This document shows positions 42,740 to 52,661 of a stretch of 64,000 nucleotides of DNA, one piece after another; position 1 is the first letter of the stretch, and each line of letters starts with the position of its first letter. Source of the DNA: Chromobacterium sp. IIBBL 290-4 (GTDB lineage: Bacteria; Pseudomonadota; Gammaproteobacteria; Burkholderiales; Chromobacteriaceae); assembly GCF_024207115.1 (NCBI RefSeq), contig NZ_CP100128.1, forward strand, positions 1,054,001 through 1,118,000, in the 5' to 3' direction. The notes beneath the pieces were generated by a model that saw nothing but the letters and a program-made list of their open reading frames with translations, made no database searches and was not told the origin of the DNA. The position numbers were made by a program, and so were the translations under genes.

Positions 42740-44008
42740 TTACTCCTCCGCCACCTTGCGGGCGAACTTGATGCCCAGCTGCTTGAGCTTGCGGTACAAG
42801 TGCGTGCGTTCCAGGCCCACCTTCTGCGCCACCCGGCTCATATTGCCGTTTTCCAGCGAGATGTGGTACTCGAAATAGCGCCGCTCCAGCTGCTCGCGCA
42901 ATTCGCGCAGCGGGATGTTGAAGTCGAAGCCCGACTCCTCCACCGGTTTTTCATGGCGGAACTGGGCCAACACCTTGTTGACTTCGGCGGCGTCCACTTC
43001 ATCCGACTCGGCCGTCAGCGCCAGGCTCTTGATGATGCTGCGCAGCTGTTCCAGATTGCCCGGCCAGTCGTACTGGCGCATGGCGTTCAGCGCGGCGGTG
43101 GTCAGCTTGCGCGTCGGCACCTGCTTGGATTCCACCAGCTCCACCAGAATCTGCTCGGCGATGAAGGTGATGTCTTCCGAATGCTCGCGCAGCGGCGGAA
43201 TCGGCACGATCACGCTGGACAGCGCGGTCAGCAGCCGGTTGTCGCACTCCGGGTCCACCAGCAGCTCCTGCAGCGGCCGGCTGCAGGAACAGAGCAGGCG
43301 CACATTGAAGCGATCCAGCTTGGACAGCAGGAACAGCAGGCCCTGCTGCACCCGGCGGCTGTATTGGCCGATTTCCGGCAGGTAGAGCACGCCGTTATTG
43401 GCTTTCTGCAGCAGCTCCAAGGGCGCGTCGGCCAGTTGCTCCAGCTTGGCCGGCGTCACCCACGGGGTATTGCCCTGGTGGAAAAAGCGCGCCACCAGTT
43501 CGAAGCCGGAGCCGGACTCGCCGGTCAGCAGCACCGGCGACTTGACCTTGGCCACCCGTTCCAGCTGGCGCTTCAGTTCCTGAATAGGCTCGCTGCGGCC
43601 CAGTTTGTCCAGGTTCAGCGAGGTATTGGCTTGCATATCGCCGTATTTCAGCGCGCGCTGAACGGTGGTGAGCAACTTCTGCAGCGCGATCGGCTTCTCC
43701 AGGAAGTCGAATGCGCCGATGCGGGTGGCTTCCACCGCAGTGTCGATGCTGGCGTGGCCGGACATCATCACCACCGGCATATTGAGCAAGCCGGACTTGG
43801 CCCACTCCTTCAGCAGGGTCACGCCGTCGCAATCCGGCATCCAGATGTCGAGCAGCACCAGCGCGGGACGCGTCTGGTTGCGCAATTGCCTGGCCACCTC
43901 GGCGTTTTCCGCCAAGGCTACGGTATAACCTTCGTCCTGCAAGATTTCAGAGAGCAGTTCTCGGATACCGATCTCGTCGTCCACAATCAAAATATCGCTG
44001 CTACGCAT
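42740..44008 (-). CDS. ntrX: NtrX-like response regulator with degenerate AAA+ domain
   Basis: A 422-residue partner of NtrY. An intact receiver domain has DD at 10-11, phospho-acceptor D54 in LLDIWMPDCDG and K105. The central AAA+ module is degenerate. Walker A reads GESGSGFE (163-170), with Phe169 instead of Lys; Walker B reads VLYLPEIG; no GAFTGA loop is present. The C-terminal Fis-type helix-turn-helix (MSRVAQKVGLERTHLYRKLKQLGI) is intact. It can probably bind DNA after phosphorylation but is unlikely to hydrolyse ATP or activate sigma-54. Its start overlaps the ntrY stop by one base. Confidence 0.9.
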   Translation of the reverse strand: MRSSDILIVDDEIGIRELLSEILQDEGYTVALAENAEVARQLRNQTRPALVLLDIWMPDCDGVTLLKEWAKSGLLNMPVVMMSGHASIDTAVEATRIGAFDFLEKPIALQKLLTTVQRALKYGDMQANTSLNLDKLGRSEPIQELKRQLERVAKVKSPVLLTGESGSGFELVARFFHQGNTPWVTPAKLEQLADAPLELLQKANNGVLYLPEIGQYSRRVQQGLLFLLSKLDRFNVRLLCSCSRPLQELLVDPECDNRLLTALSSVIVPIPPLREHSEDITFIAEQILVELVESKQVPTRKLTTAALNAMRQYDWPGNLEQLRSIIKSLALTAESDEVDAAEVNKVLAQFRHEKPVEESGFDFNIPLRELREQLERRYFEYHISLENGNMSRVAQKVGLERTHLYRKLKQLGIKFARKVAEE

Positions 44009-46119
44009 TAGGCCTCCAGCAATGGCAGGGTAAGAAGGACGCGCGCGCCTTGCTGTTCGGCGTTGCCCAGTATTACCTGACCATGGTGCTCTTCCATAAT
44101 CTTCTTGACCACGGCCAGACCCAGACCGGTCCCCTTGGCTTTACTGGTCACATAGGGCTCGAACGCGCGCCGGAGGATGTCCGGGCCGAAGCCCGCGCCA
44201 TTGTCCTCGACGCTAACGAGCGCGTTTCCTTCTTCTTGTCGGCTGCTAATTTGAATCATCGGGATGCCAACGTCAAGGACTGCATCCTGCGCGTTCTGCA
44301 GCAGGTTGTGCAACACCTGGCGCAGCAGAGCGGCATCGCCCATGATCATCAGCGGTTCCTCTTCCAGCGCAATCTTAACAGCAGGATTGGATTCGTAAAG
44401 AGTCATGACCTCGCGAATCACCTGATTGAGGTCAAGTTTCACCAGTTTGATCCGCGGCGCGCGGGCATAATCGCGGAAAGCCTCTACCATGCCCTTGAGC
44501 GCGCCCACCTGTTTGATGATGGTGTCGGTGGCCCGTTTCAGCATGTCGGCATCCGGGCCTTCCAGCTTGTCGGCGAGTTTCATCGCCAGCCTTTCGGCTG
44601 ACAGCTGGATGGGGGTGAGCGGATTGCGGATCTCATGCGCCAGCCGCTTGGCCACCTCGCCCCAGGCCGCGTCGCGCTGGGCGCGGGCCAGTTCGGTGAT
44701 ATCGTCGAACACCAGCACATAGCCGTCGCTGGAGTGCTCCGGCAGCTTCGCGCCGCGCACCAGCAGCGTGCGTTCCCCCTGCGCGGTCTGATAGCTCAGT
44801 TGCGACTGCCAGTCGCTGTCCACATCGCTGTCGGTATGCTCCAGCGTGGCTTCCACCAGCGGCGCCACCGCCGGCATCACCTGGGGCCAATCCGGAAAGC
44901 GATGTTCGGCCAAATGTCCGAATTCCACGCCCAAAATCCGCGAGGCGCTGGTATTGGCGGCGCGGATCTGCCAGTCGCGGCCAAAGGCGAGCACCCCGGC
45001 CGACAAGTTGGCCAAAATGCTTTCCAGATACAGCTTGCCGCCCTCCAGCTCGCCGCGGCTGCGGTCCGCCACCTGCCGCGCCTCATCCAGTTGCTGGGTC
45101 ATGCGGTTGAACAAGGTGGTCAGCATGCCCAATTCGTCGCGGCGATACACCGGATGGCGCTTGGAAAAGTCGCCCTGCGCCACCGCGCGGGTGCCGGCGG
45201 CCAGCTCGGACAGCGGCGCGGACAGCCGCTCGGACAGGAACAAGGCCACCGCCAGCGCGGCGGTCAGCGCCAACAGCACCGCCAGGGCCAGCGTCAGCAT
45301 GTAGAAGGTGCGCAAGCCTTGCCGCGCCAGCAGCAATTGCCGGTATTTGGAGCGCGCGCTTTCAATCTGCTCGGCATCGCGGCTAATGTCGCCCGGCGCG
45401 GCCTGGATCAGCTGCAATACCCGGCTGGAATCGTTCGCCACGCTATAGGCCAGCAGCACGCGCAATTGCAGATCGCTGCTGACGTCGTTTTCTATGCTTT
45501 TCACCGGCTGCTGGCTCTTGACCGTCTTCAAGGCCTCGCGCGGCAAGGCCATGGGCAAGGGCCGGCCCGGACTGCTGGCGAAAGCCAGCAACTGGCCGCT
45601 GCCGCGGCTGAATACGGCGATCTCCTTCAGCCCCAGCTGCTCGCGCAAGCGCTCCAGGCGCACCGGCAAGCGGCTGTCTGACAAGGTTTCCGCCTCGTCC
45701 TTCACCAACTGGCCCTTGCGCGCCACATCCTCCAGCACGTAATTGAGCGAATTGCGGCCCAATACCAGGCCGCGGTCCAACGCGGCCTCCACCGGCACGT
45801 CGAACCAGCTCTCGATGCTGCGGGTGAGAAACTGCGCCGACACGGTGAACACCAGCAAGCCTGGCACCAGCGCCACGCCGGCGAACATCAGCGCCAGACG
45901 CTGCGTCAGCTTGGCGCCGAACACCCGGTTTTTCACCCGCTGGCGCAAGCGCCACAGCTGCCGCCCCACCACGGTGAGCAGGGAGAACAGCAGCAGGCTG
46001 TTCAGGCCGAACACCCACCAGTAGTAATCGTTAAGCTTGGACGCGTTGCCGGTGGCGATGGCCAGCAGATACAGCAGGATGGTGCCGACCGTGGCCAGGG
46101 CGATGGTGGCGTAGCGCAT
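44008..46119 (-). CDS. ntrY: NtrY-like sensor histidine kinase
   Basis: A 703-residue membrane kinase. Hydrophobic helices at the N-terminus (about 5-25, 30-50, 75-100) precede an extracytoplasmic region of about 170 residues. Another helix (LTLALAVLLALTAALAVALFL) leads into HAMP, then a PAS domain (NLSAGVLAFGRDWQIRAANTSASRILG). A HisKA domain carries the phospho-accepting His in KRLAHEIRNPLTPIQLSAERLA, and the HATPase has NLLQNAQDAV and TGLGLAVVKKI. It probably senses redox or nitrogen status and phosphorylates NtrX. It follows the DUF4390 gene with a one-base overlap. ATG 46119 is chosen. Confidence 0.92.
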   Translation of the reverse strand: MRYATIALATVGTILLYLLAIATGNASKLNDYYWWVFGLNSLLLFSLLTVVGRQLWRLRQRVKNRVFGAKLTQRLALMFAGVALVPGLLVFTVSAQFLTRSIESWFDVPVEAALDRGLVLGRNSLNYVLEDVARKGQLVKDEAETLSDSRLPVRLERLREQLGLKEIAVFSRGSGQLLAFASSPGRPLPMALPREALKTVKSQQPVKSIENDVSSDLQLRVLLAYSVANDSSRVLQLIQAAPGDISRDAEQIESARSKYRQLLLARQGLRTFYMLTLALAVLLALTAALAVALFLSERLSAPLSELAAGTRAVAQGDFSKRHPVYRRDELGMLTTLFNRMTQQLDEARQVADRSRGELEGGKLYLESILANLSAGVLAFGRDWQIRAANTSASRILGVEFGHLAEHRFPDWPQVMPAVAPLVEATLEHTDSDVDSDWQSQLSYQTAQGERTLLVRGAKLPEHSSDGYVLVFDDITELARAQRDAAWGEVAKRLAHEIRNPLTPIQLSAERLAMKLADKLEGPDADMLKRATDTIIKQVGALKGMVEAFRDYARAPRIKLVKLDLNQVIREVMTLYESNPAVKIALEEEPLMIMGDAALLRQVLHNLLQNAQDAVLDVGIPMIQISSRQEEGNALVSVEDNGAGFGPDILRRAFEPYVTSKAKGTGLGLAVVKKIMEEHHGQVILGNAEQQGARVLLTLPLLEA

Positions 46120-46715
46120 CAATTGGCGTCCTTGACTTCCAGCCGCGTCCAATCGGACTGCAAGCTCCAGTCATCGGAGCCGAGCGCGTTCATCTGGAAC
46201 GGTTTGGGCAGTTCGCTGATATCCAGCAGCAGCCGCACTTGCCCCGCCACCTGGCCGGGCTTTTTCGGGTCCAGCGTGCCGTTGTTCAGCACGCGCCAGC
46301 CCTGGATCGCGCCGATGGCGGCCAAAGCTTCGCGCAGCGTGGAATAGTAATTGGACAGGCTGCCGATGCTGACGCGGTAGCGGCTGGTCAGCGGCTGATA
46401 GCTGAGCTTGAAGCTCAGCTGGGCATGCGGATCAAACCATTCCTTCAGCGACAAGTAATAGGCGGTGGTTCTGGGTTTGGTCAGCTGGAATTCCAGCCGG
46501 AAACTCAACACCACCCCCTGCTGCAGCGCGTCGCTGAGGCTGGGGGTGAGCCGGGTCTGAAAGCGCGTGCTGACCGACAGCGTGCCGTCGGCCATCACTT
46601 CCGCCTCGGCGCGGCGCGAGGCGATGGTGTCGGCCTGCGCCGCCGTGAACAGGCAGCACAGCAAGGCCAACGCCAGGCTAATGTTTTTCAAGCAACGCGT
46701 AATAGAAGCCGTCAT
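46119..46715 (-). CDS. DUF4390-domain exported protein
   Basis: A 198-residue protein with a signal peptide (ISLALALLCCLFTAAQA) and a beta-rich mature domain (ADGTLSVSTRFQTRLTPSLSDALQQGVVLSFRLEFQLTKPR). It matches the DUF4390 family encoded between rsmB and ntrY in betaproteobacteria. The function is unknown; by position it may monitor or influence the envelope signal read by NtrY. ATG 46715 or GTG 46724 may be the start; both overlap the end of rsmB by about 40 bases, indicating coupling. Confidence 0.85.
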   Translation of the reverse strand: MTASITRCLKNISLALALLCCLFTAAQADTIASRRAEAEVMADGTLSVSTRFQTRLTPSLSDALQQGVVLSFRLEFQLTKPRTTAYYLSLKEWFDPHAQLSFKLSYQPLTSRYRVSIGSLSNYYSTLREALAAIGAIQGWRVLNNGTLDPKKPGQVAGQVRLLLDISELPKPFQMNALGSDDWSLQSDWTRLEVKDAN

Positions 46716-47928
46716 GTCGCTCACAGGGCAGCAGTTGCTCCTCTTTCAGGCAGGCCGCATCGGGATGGCGCCTGAGGAAGCTCTCCAATTGCTGGCGGTT
46801 TTCTTCCGGAAAAATCGAGCAGGTAGCGTATAGCATTTTGCCCCCGCTGGCGAGCAGCGGCCACAACGCGTCCGCCATCGCCGCCTGCTGCCGGCCCAGG
46901 GCGGCGAAATCGCCCGGCCGGCGCAGCCATTTGATATCCGGATGGCGGCGCGCCACGCCGGAGGCCGAGCATGGCACGTCGGCCAGAATGCGGTCGAAGG
47001 GCTTGCCGTCCCACCACGCGTCCGGCTTGGCGGCGTCGGCTTCGCGCAGCTCGGCGGTCAGGCCCAGCCGCTCCAGATTATCCGCCACCCGCGACAGGCG
47101 GGCCGCGTCGATGTCCAGCGCCGTCAGCTCGATATTGGCCAGCTCCAGCATGTGGCCAGACTTGCCGCCCGGCGCGGCGCAGGCGTCCAGCACCCGCATG
47201 CCGGGCTTGAGATCCAGCCAATGCGCGGCGCGCTGCGCGCCTTCGTCCTGCACCGAGACTTCGCCGTCTTCGAAGCCCGGCAGCTCGCGCACCGCCACCG
47301 GCTTCACCAGTTGCACGGCGTCGCCGCCCAGCGCCAAGGCCGGATGGCCCGCCGCTTCCAGCTTGGCCAGATAGCCGTCTACGGAGCCCATGCGGCGGTT
47401 GACGCGCAAGGTCAGCGGCGGATGGCTGTTGCTGGCCGCCAGCGCCTGCTCCCATTGCTCGGGATAGGCCAGCTTCAGCTTGGCCACCCACCAGTCGGGA
47501 TGGTTGGCCGAGGCGATCGCGTCTTTCGCGGCCGCGGCCAGGATTTCCTCGCGGCGGCGCTGGAAGTTGCGCAGCACGCCGTTGACCAGGCCCTTGAACT
47601 TGCCGCGGGCAATGCCGGCGGCCGAGGTGACCGCCTCATTCACCACCGCGTAGGGCGCGGCACGGGTATGTTGCAGCTGGTACAAGGCCACCAGCAGCAG
47701 GCGTTCCAGTTGCGGCTCCGGCAGCGGCTTGGGCACCAGTTGGCGCAGGCAATGGTTCAACACGCCCAGATGGCGCAAGCTGCCGTAGCTGAGGTCTTGC
47801 AAGGCGCCCTTTTCCTGCGGCGTGAGCTTGCCGTGGCTGCGCTGCGCTTCGGCGAGCGAGTCGGTCAACGTGGCGCCGGCTTCGACGCGTCCCAGAATGT
47901 CGGCGGCCAGTTGCTGGATCTGATGCAT
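46678..47928 (-). CDS. rsmB: 16S rRNA (cytosine-967-C5)-methyltransferase
   Basis: Methylates C967 of 16S rRNA using SAM. The 416-residue protein has an N-terminal NusB-like RNA-binding domain (about 1-130) and a Rossmann methyltransferase domain with LDACAAPGGKSGHMLEL (about 250). The two catalytic cysteines are visible in ADVPCSASGVARRHPDIKWLR and MLYATCSIFPEEN. ATG 47928 (MHQIQQLAADIL) is used. First gene of the rsmB-DUF4390-ntrY-ntrX operon; all four overlap. Confidence 0.95.
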   Translation of the reverse strand: MHQIQQLAADILGRVEAGATLTDSLAEAQRSHGKLTPQEKGALQDLSYGSLRHLGVLNHCLRQLVPKPLPEPQLERLLLVALYQLQHTRAAPYAVVNEAVTSAAGIARGKFKGLVNGVLRNFQRRREEILAAAAKDAIASANHPDWWVAKLKLAYPEQWEQALAASNSHPPLTLRVNRRMGSVDGYLAKLEAAGHPALALGGDAVQLVKPVAVRELPGFEDGEVSVQDEGAQRAAHWLDLKPGMRVLDACAAPGGKSGHMLELANIELTALDIDAARLSRVADNLERLGLTAELREADAAKPDAWWDGKPFDRILADVPCSASGVARRHPDIKWLRRPGDFAALGRQQAAMADALWPLLASGGKMLYATCSIFPEENRQQLESFLRRHPDAACLKEEQLLPCERHDGFYYALLEKH

Positions 47929-47998
47929 GGAATGTCTTTCGATAAAGCAAAGCCAGTCCGCGCGGGACTGGCCGGGGTTTGATACCAATATAATCGTT

Positions 47999-48856
47999 TC
48001 AGTACACGCCGCGCGCCATGTCGTTCAAGCGGGCGATGCGTTCTTCAGTGTGCGGGTGGGTGCGGAACAGGTCGCCGACGCCGCCTCCGCCGGACAGCGG
48101 GTTGATGATCATCATCTGCGCCGTTTCCGGATGCGCCTCGGCGGTGGGCATCGTGATGCCCTGGGCGTAATACTCGATCTTCTGCAGCGCGGCCGCCAAG
48201 GCCAAGGGATCGCCGGAAATCTCGGCGCCGCCGCGGTCGGCCTCGAATTCGCGCGCGCGCGAAATCGCCATCTGGATCAAGCTGGCCGCCACCGGGGCGA
48301 GAAAAGCCACCGCCAGGCGCGGCAGCAGGCCCACCGGCTGGCCGTTTTCATCGCGGCCGCCGAAGAACATGGCGAAGTTGGCCAAGGCGGAAATGGCGCC
48401 GGCCATAGTGGCGGAAACGGTGGAGATCAGCGTGTCGCGGTGCTTCACATGCGCCAGCTCATGCGCCATCACGCCGCGCAGCTCGCGGTAGTCGAGCATG
48501 CGCATGATGCCGCTGGTGGCCGCCACCGCGGCGTTTTCCGGATTGCGGCCGGTGGCGAAGGCGTTGGGCTGCTCCTCATGGATCACGTACACGCGCGGCA
48601 TCGGCAGGCCGGCGCGCTGCGCCAGCTCCGCCACCATGCCGTAGAATTCGGGCGCGCTATTGGCGTCCACCTCTTGCGCGTTGTACATAGCCAGCACCAT
48701 GCGGTCGGAATTCCACCAGGCGAACACATTCATGCCGCCGCCGAACAGCAGCGCCAGCAACATGCCGCCCTTGCCGCCCAGCATGCCGCCGATCAAGGCG
48801 AACAAGGCCATGATGGCCGCCATCAGCACCGTGGTTTTCAGCCAGTTGTCGTTCAT
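47999..48856 (-). CDS. htpX: Membrane zinc metalloprotease HtpX
   Basis: Inner-membrane quality-control protease of the M48 family. The 285-residue protein has two N-terminal helices (about 5-25 and 30-50), the catalytic [12 protein letters not shown] (His139-Glu-x-x-His143 region), two more helices and the third zinc ligand in [16 protein letters not shown] 48856 follows GAGGGGAG. It is often heat- or CpxR-controlled in other bacteria; no such site was recognised here. Confidence 0.95.
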   Translation of the reverse strand: MNDNWLKTTVLMAAIMALFALIGGMLGGKGGMLLALLFGGGMNVFAWWNSDRMVLAMYNAQEVDANSAPEFYGMVAELAQRAGLPMPRVYVIHEEQPNAFATGRNPENAAVAATSGIMRMLDYRELRGVMAHELAHVKHRDTLISTVSATMAGAISALANFAMFFGGRDENGQPVGLLPRLAVAFLAPVAASLIQMAISRAREFEADRGGAEISGDPLALAAALQKIEYYAQGITMPTAEAHPETAQMMIINPLSGGGGVGDLFRTHPHTEERIARLNDMARGVY

Positions 48857-48898
48857 GCTCCCCTCTCGCAATCTTCGCTTAATCAAATGCTTGGAGGG

Positions 48899-49822
48899 TC
48901 AAACGCCCAGCCGGGTTCCCGCCGCCAGGCTCTTGCCGGCGACGAAGTCGCGCGCGGCCAAGCGTTTGCCGCCCGCCGCCTGCAATTGGGCGATGCGCAC
49001 CAAGCCCGACGCCGCGCCCACCAGCACGCCGTCGGCATCGGCGGACACGACCACGCCCGGCTCGGCGGCGCCGGCCTCGGCGCTGGCCAGCCACAGCTTC
49101 AGCGGCTCACCGTTAAGCGTGGTGAAGGCGCCCGGCGCCGGATTGTAAGCGCGGATGGCGCGCGCCACCTCTTCCGCCGGCAGGTTCCAGTTCACCTCCG
49201 CCTCGGCCTTGCTCAGCTTGTGGGCGTAAGTCACGCCTTCTTCCGGCTGCTTTTGCGGCGCGATGGCGTCCAGCCGGCCCAGCGTCTCGACGATGGCGGC
49301 CGCGCCGCAGGCGGCCAGCTTGTCATGCAGCGTGGCGGCGGTTTCGTCGCTGGCGATGGCCACTGGATGGATGCTCAGCATATCGCCGGTATCCAGGCCC
49401 ACATCCATCTGCATAATGGTGATGCCGGTTTCCGTGTCGCCCGCCAGGATGGCGCGCTGGATGGGCGCCGCGCCGCGCCAGCGCGGCAGCAGCGAGGCAT
49501 GGATATTCAGGCAGCCGCGCGCGGGAATCTCCAGCACGTCTTGCGGCAGGATCAGGCCATAGGCGGCCACCACCATCACCTCGGCGCCGATGTCGCGCAG
49601 CATCTGCTGCGCCTCTGCGTTGCCGCGCAGCTTTTCCGGCTGCTCCACGCGCAGGCCATGCGCCAGCGCCACTTCCTTCACCGGGCTGGGCTTGAGCTTC
49701 ATGCCGCGGCCGGCCGGACGGTCCGGCTGGGTCAGCACCAGCGGAATCTCATGCCCGGCGGCGATCAGCTCGCGCAAGGCGGCGGCGGCGAATTCCGGCG
49801 TGCCGGCAAATATCAGTTTCAT
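48899..49822 (-). CDS. fmt: Methionyl-tRNA formyltransferase
   Basis: Formylates initiator Met-tRNA using 10-formyl-tetrahydrofolate. The 307-residue protein begins MKLIFAGTPEFAAAALREL. It carries the folate site and catalytic NIHASLLPRWRGAAPIQRAILAGD (about 108-131) with MDVGLDTGDML, and an OB-type C-terminal domain (about 205-305). The def gene lies 69 bases upstream on the same strand, the usual def-fmt arrangement. Confidence 0.97.
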   Translation of the reverse strand: MKLIFAGTPEFAAAALRELIAAGHEIPLVLTQPDRPAGRGMKLKPSPVKEVALAHGLRVEQPEKLRGNAEAQQMLRDIGAEVMVVAAYGLILPQDVLEIPARGCLNIHASLLPRWRGAAPIQRAILAGDTETGITIMQMDVGLDTGDMLSIHPVAIASDETAATLHDKLAACGAAAIVETLGRLDAIAPQKQPEEGVTYAHKLSKAEAEVNWNLPAEEVARAIRAYNPAPGAFTTLNGEPLKLWLASAEAGAAEPGVVVSADADGVLVGAASGLVRIAQLQAAGGKRLAARDFVAGKSLAAGTRLGV

Positions 49823-49891
49823 GCGTGCTCCCCACAACGACAGCGGCGCCGTCGCGCGGCGCCGCTTGATCCTGGCCCTGCGGCCGGATGA

Positions 49892-50395
49892 TTACATATT
49901 CTGCTTTTCGCGCTTTTTCAGCTTGGTCTTGATGCGGGCCTGCTTCATCTGCGACAGGCGCTCGACGAAGACCACGCCGTTCAGGTGGTCCAGCTCGTGC
50001 TGAATGCAGATCGCCAGCAGGCCATCCGCCTCCAGTTCGAACGGCTTGCCGTCGCGGTCCTGCGCCTTCACCTTGACATGCTCGGCGCGAGTGACCTTGT
50101 CGTAGATGCCGGGCACCGACAGACAGCCTTCTTCGTAAACGGTTTCGCCGTCTTTCTCGACGATTTCCGGATTGATGAACACGCGGCGCTCGTCGCGCTC
50201 TTCCGAGATGTCCATCACCACCAGGCGGCGGTGGTAATCGACCTGCGTGGCCGCCAGGCCGATGCCCTTGGCTTCGTACATGGTTTCGAACATATCGTCG
50301 ATCTGCTGCTGCAATGCGGCGTCGAAAGCCTCAACCGGCTTCGCCACCGTGTGCAGCCGCTCATCCGGATAATGCAAAATGTTCAACAGCGCCAT
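49892..50395 (-). CDS. def: Peptide deformylase
   Basis: An Fe2+ hydrolase that removes the N-terminal formyl group from nascent proteins. The 167-residue protein has the three family motifs GIGLAATQV (about 44-52), EEGCLSVPG (about 88-96, metal Cys) and [12 protein letters not shown] (about 132-143, HExxH). ATG 50395 ([14 protein letters not shown]) is preferred over the longer frame. It is divergent from the LysM gene with a 126-base gap. Confidence 0.97.
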   Translation of the reverse strand: MALLNILHYPDERLHTVAKPVEAFDAALQQQIDDMFETMYEAKGIGLAATQVDYHRRLVVMDISEERDERRVFINPEIVEKDGETVYEEGCLSVPGIYDKVTRAEHVKVKAQDRDGKPFELEADGLLAICIQHELDHLNGVVFVERLSQMKQARIKTKLKKREKQNM

Positions 50396-50521
50396 CTTAT
50401 TTACCTGCTCCATTTGTCGTAATGCCGTCAGCCTGCCAATAATATACTCGGCTGACGCGGTCGCGTTCTAGGCGCGGGCCTCATGCCCGCGCGGGCTGCT
50501 ACCTATATGGGGACACTTTCC

Positions 50522-51559
50522 ATGCGTAAAAGCATTATATCGCTTGCGCTGGCGCTGGGGCTGGCCTTTCCCGCCTTTTCCGATGAATTGACGATCAAGC
50601 CGGACGCGCCGTCCCGCTATACCGTGGTCAGCGGCGACACCTTATGGGGCATCTCCGGCCGCTATCTGCAAAGTCCGTGGCGCTGGCCGGAACTGTGGCG
50701 GATGAACCAAAACCAAGTCCGCAACCCGCACTGGATCTACCCCGGCGACGCGCTGCAGCTGGACTATGTCAACGGCCAGCCGCGCCTGTCGCTGGCGTCA
50801 GACGCGATGCGCGAGGTGAAGCTGTCGCCGCAGGCCCGGCCGGAAGACCTGGATCAGGCCATCTCCAGCATTCCCGCCGACGCCATCGAACCCTTTCTCG
50901 CCCGCCCGCTTATCGTCGATCCGCAACAGTTCGCCGCCGCGCCGCGCCTGATCGCCGGCCCGGACGAGAGAATCAGCATCAGCCAGGGCGACCGCGTCTA
51001 CGCCAGCGGCATCGGCGAGACCGGCAGCTGGCAAGCCTACCGGCTGGGCCAACAGCTGCAGGACCCGGACAGCAAGGAGCCGCTGGGGGTTGAGGCGGTC
51101 TACGGCGGCGACCTGGTGGTGGACAAACTGAAGCCGGACATCCAGACCTTGCAAGTTCGCAATGTCGCCGGCGAGGTACTGGTGGGCGACTACCTGGTGC
51201 GCGCGCCCAAGTCCTCCTTCATCAACTATGCGCCCCATCCCGCCCCCGACCACCTGCAGGGCAAGATCATTTCGATTTACCAAGGCATAGGCGCCGCCGC
51301 GCAATATTCCACCGTGGCCTTGAACCTGGGCGCCCGCAACGGCGTGGAGCCGGGCCTGGTGTTCGGCATCTTCAAAAAAGGCGGCGCCATCGAGGTGACC
51401 GACGCGCACGGCAAAAAGAAGCAAGCCCAATTGCCGACCGAGCAAGCGGGACAGCTATTCGTCTACCGGGTCTTCGACAAGGTATCCTACGCGCTGGTGC
51501 TGAACAGTCTCGGCGCCATTTACGTAAACGACCTGATCGCCACGCCGCAAAACGAATGA
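50522..51559 (+). CDS. LysM-domain exported protein
   Basis: A 345-residue protein. A signal peptide (IISLALALGLAFPAFS) is followed by a LysM domain (YTVVSGDTLWGISGRYLQSPWRWPELWRMNQNQVRNPHWIYPGDAL, about 32-80) that binds peptidoglycan. About 260 further residues of beta-rich sequence follow, with no catalytic motif that I recognise. This architecture is conserved upstream of dprA in betaproteobacteria. A role in the cell wall or in DNA uptake is inferred only from location. Its stop overlaps the dprA start by 4 bases. Confidence 0.88.
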   Translation: MRKSIISLALALGLAFPAFSDELTIKPDAPSRYTVVSGDTLWGISGRYLQSPWRWPELWRMNQNQVRNPHWIYPGDALQLDYVNGQPRLSLASDAMREVKLSPQARPEDLDQAISSIPADAIEPFLARPLIVDPQQFAAAPRLIAGPDERISISQGDRVYASGIGETGSWQAYRLGQQLQDPDSKEPLGVEAVYGGDLVVDKLKPDIQTLQVRNVAGEVLVGDYLVRAPKSSFINYAPHPAPDHLQGKIISIYQGIGAAAQYSTVALNLGARNGVEPGLVFGIFKKGGAIEVTDAHGKKKQAQLPTEQAGQLFVYRVFDKVSYALVLNSLGAIYVNDLIATPQNE

Positions 51560-52632
51560 CCGCATCCTCCTCCTGGCTCCAACTGACGCTGACGCCCGGC
51601 ATCGGGCCGGTCGGCTTTCTCAAGCTGATCCAGGCCTTCGGCTCGGCCGAAGCCGCCGCCGGCGCGCGCGCCGCGCAAACCGAAAAACTGATAGGCCGCG
51701 AAGCCGCCGAAGCCCTGCAGAACCAAGCGGCGGCCGAAGCCGTCTCCGCCGCCGAGGCTTGGGCCCAAGGCGAAGGCTGCCACCTGATCACGCTCTTGGA
51801 CGACGACTACCCGCCGCAACTGGCCGAATCCGACACGCCGCCGCCGCTGCTGTTCGGCCGCGGCCGCCGCGAGCTGCTCAGCCAGCCCATGCTGGCCGTG
51901 GTGGGCAGCCGCGCCGCCACGCCGCAGGGCAAACGCAATGCCGAGGACTTCGCCTCCGCCCTGGCCGCGCACGGCTACACCATCGTCAGCGGCCTGGCCA
52001 GCGGCATCGATGCCGCCGCGCATCAGGGCGCGCTGGCGCATCCGGCCTCCACCATCGCGGTGATAGGCACTGGCATAGACCGCGTCTATCCGGCGTCCAA
52101 TCGCCAGCTGGCGCACCGCATCGCGGCGGAAGGCCTGATCCTGTCGGAGTTTCCGCTGGGCATGGGTCCCTTGGCCGGCCATTTTCCGCGCCGCAACCGC
52201 ATCATCGCCGGCCTGGCGCGCGGCTGCCTGGTGGTGGAAGCCAGCACGGCGTCCGGCTCCCTGATCACCGCGCGGCTGGCGATGGAAAGCAACCGCGACG
52301 TGATGGCGATACCCGGCAGCATCCACAACGCCCAGGCGCGAGGCTGCCACCGGCTGATCAAAGACGGCGCCCGGCTGGCGGAAACCGTTGACGATGTGCT
52401 GGACGAGATCGGCCGGCTGCCCTCAGGCATAGCCCCCGAGCCGTCCGCCGTCGCTGAAACCGCCTCGCCGCTGCTGGCCGGCATGGGCTGGGAACCGGTG
52501 TTGGCCGAGTCGCTTGCCGGCACGCTTGGGTTGACTCCTGGGGAGGTTTACGCGATGCTGCTCGAACTTGAGCTATCCGGCCAGGTGGCCAGCCTGCCGG
52601 GCGGCCGTTTCCAGCGGCTGGCACAACCGTGA
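51556..52632 (+). CDS. dprA: DNA-processing protein DprA
   Basis: Binds incoming single-stranded DNA and loads RecA during natural transformation. The 358-residue protein has an N-terminal SAM-like region (about 1-80) and the Rossmann core with VVGSRAATPQGKRNAEDFASALAAHGYTIVSGLASGIDAAAHQGAL (about 115-160). GHFPRRNRIIAGLA, SGSLITARLA and a C-terminal winged-helix (about 295-355) follow. It is translationally coupled to the LysM gene (ATGA) and followed by smg. Its presence suggests competence potential. Confidence 0.95.
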   Translation: MTASSSWLQLTLTPGIGPVGFLKLIQAFGSAEAAAGARAAQTEKLIGREAAEALQNQAAAEAVSAAEAWAQGEGCHLITLLDDDYPPQLAESDTPPPLLFGRGRRELLSQPMLAVVGSRAATPQGKRNAEDFASALAAHGYTIVSGLASGIDAAAHQGALAHPASTIAVIGTGIDRVYPASNRQLAHRIAAEGLILSEFPLGMGPLAGHFPRRNRIIAGLARGCLVVEASTASGSLITARLAMESNRDVMAIPGSIHNAQARGCHRLIKDGARLAETVDDVLDEIGRLPSGIAPEPSAVAETASPLLAGMGWEPVLAESLAGTLGLTPGEVYAMLLELELSGQVASLPGGRFQRLAQP

Positions 52633-52661
52633 ACGCTAGGCGTTCCAGATGAAAAAGACCG

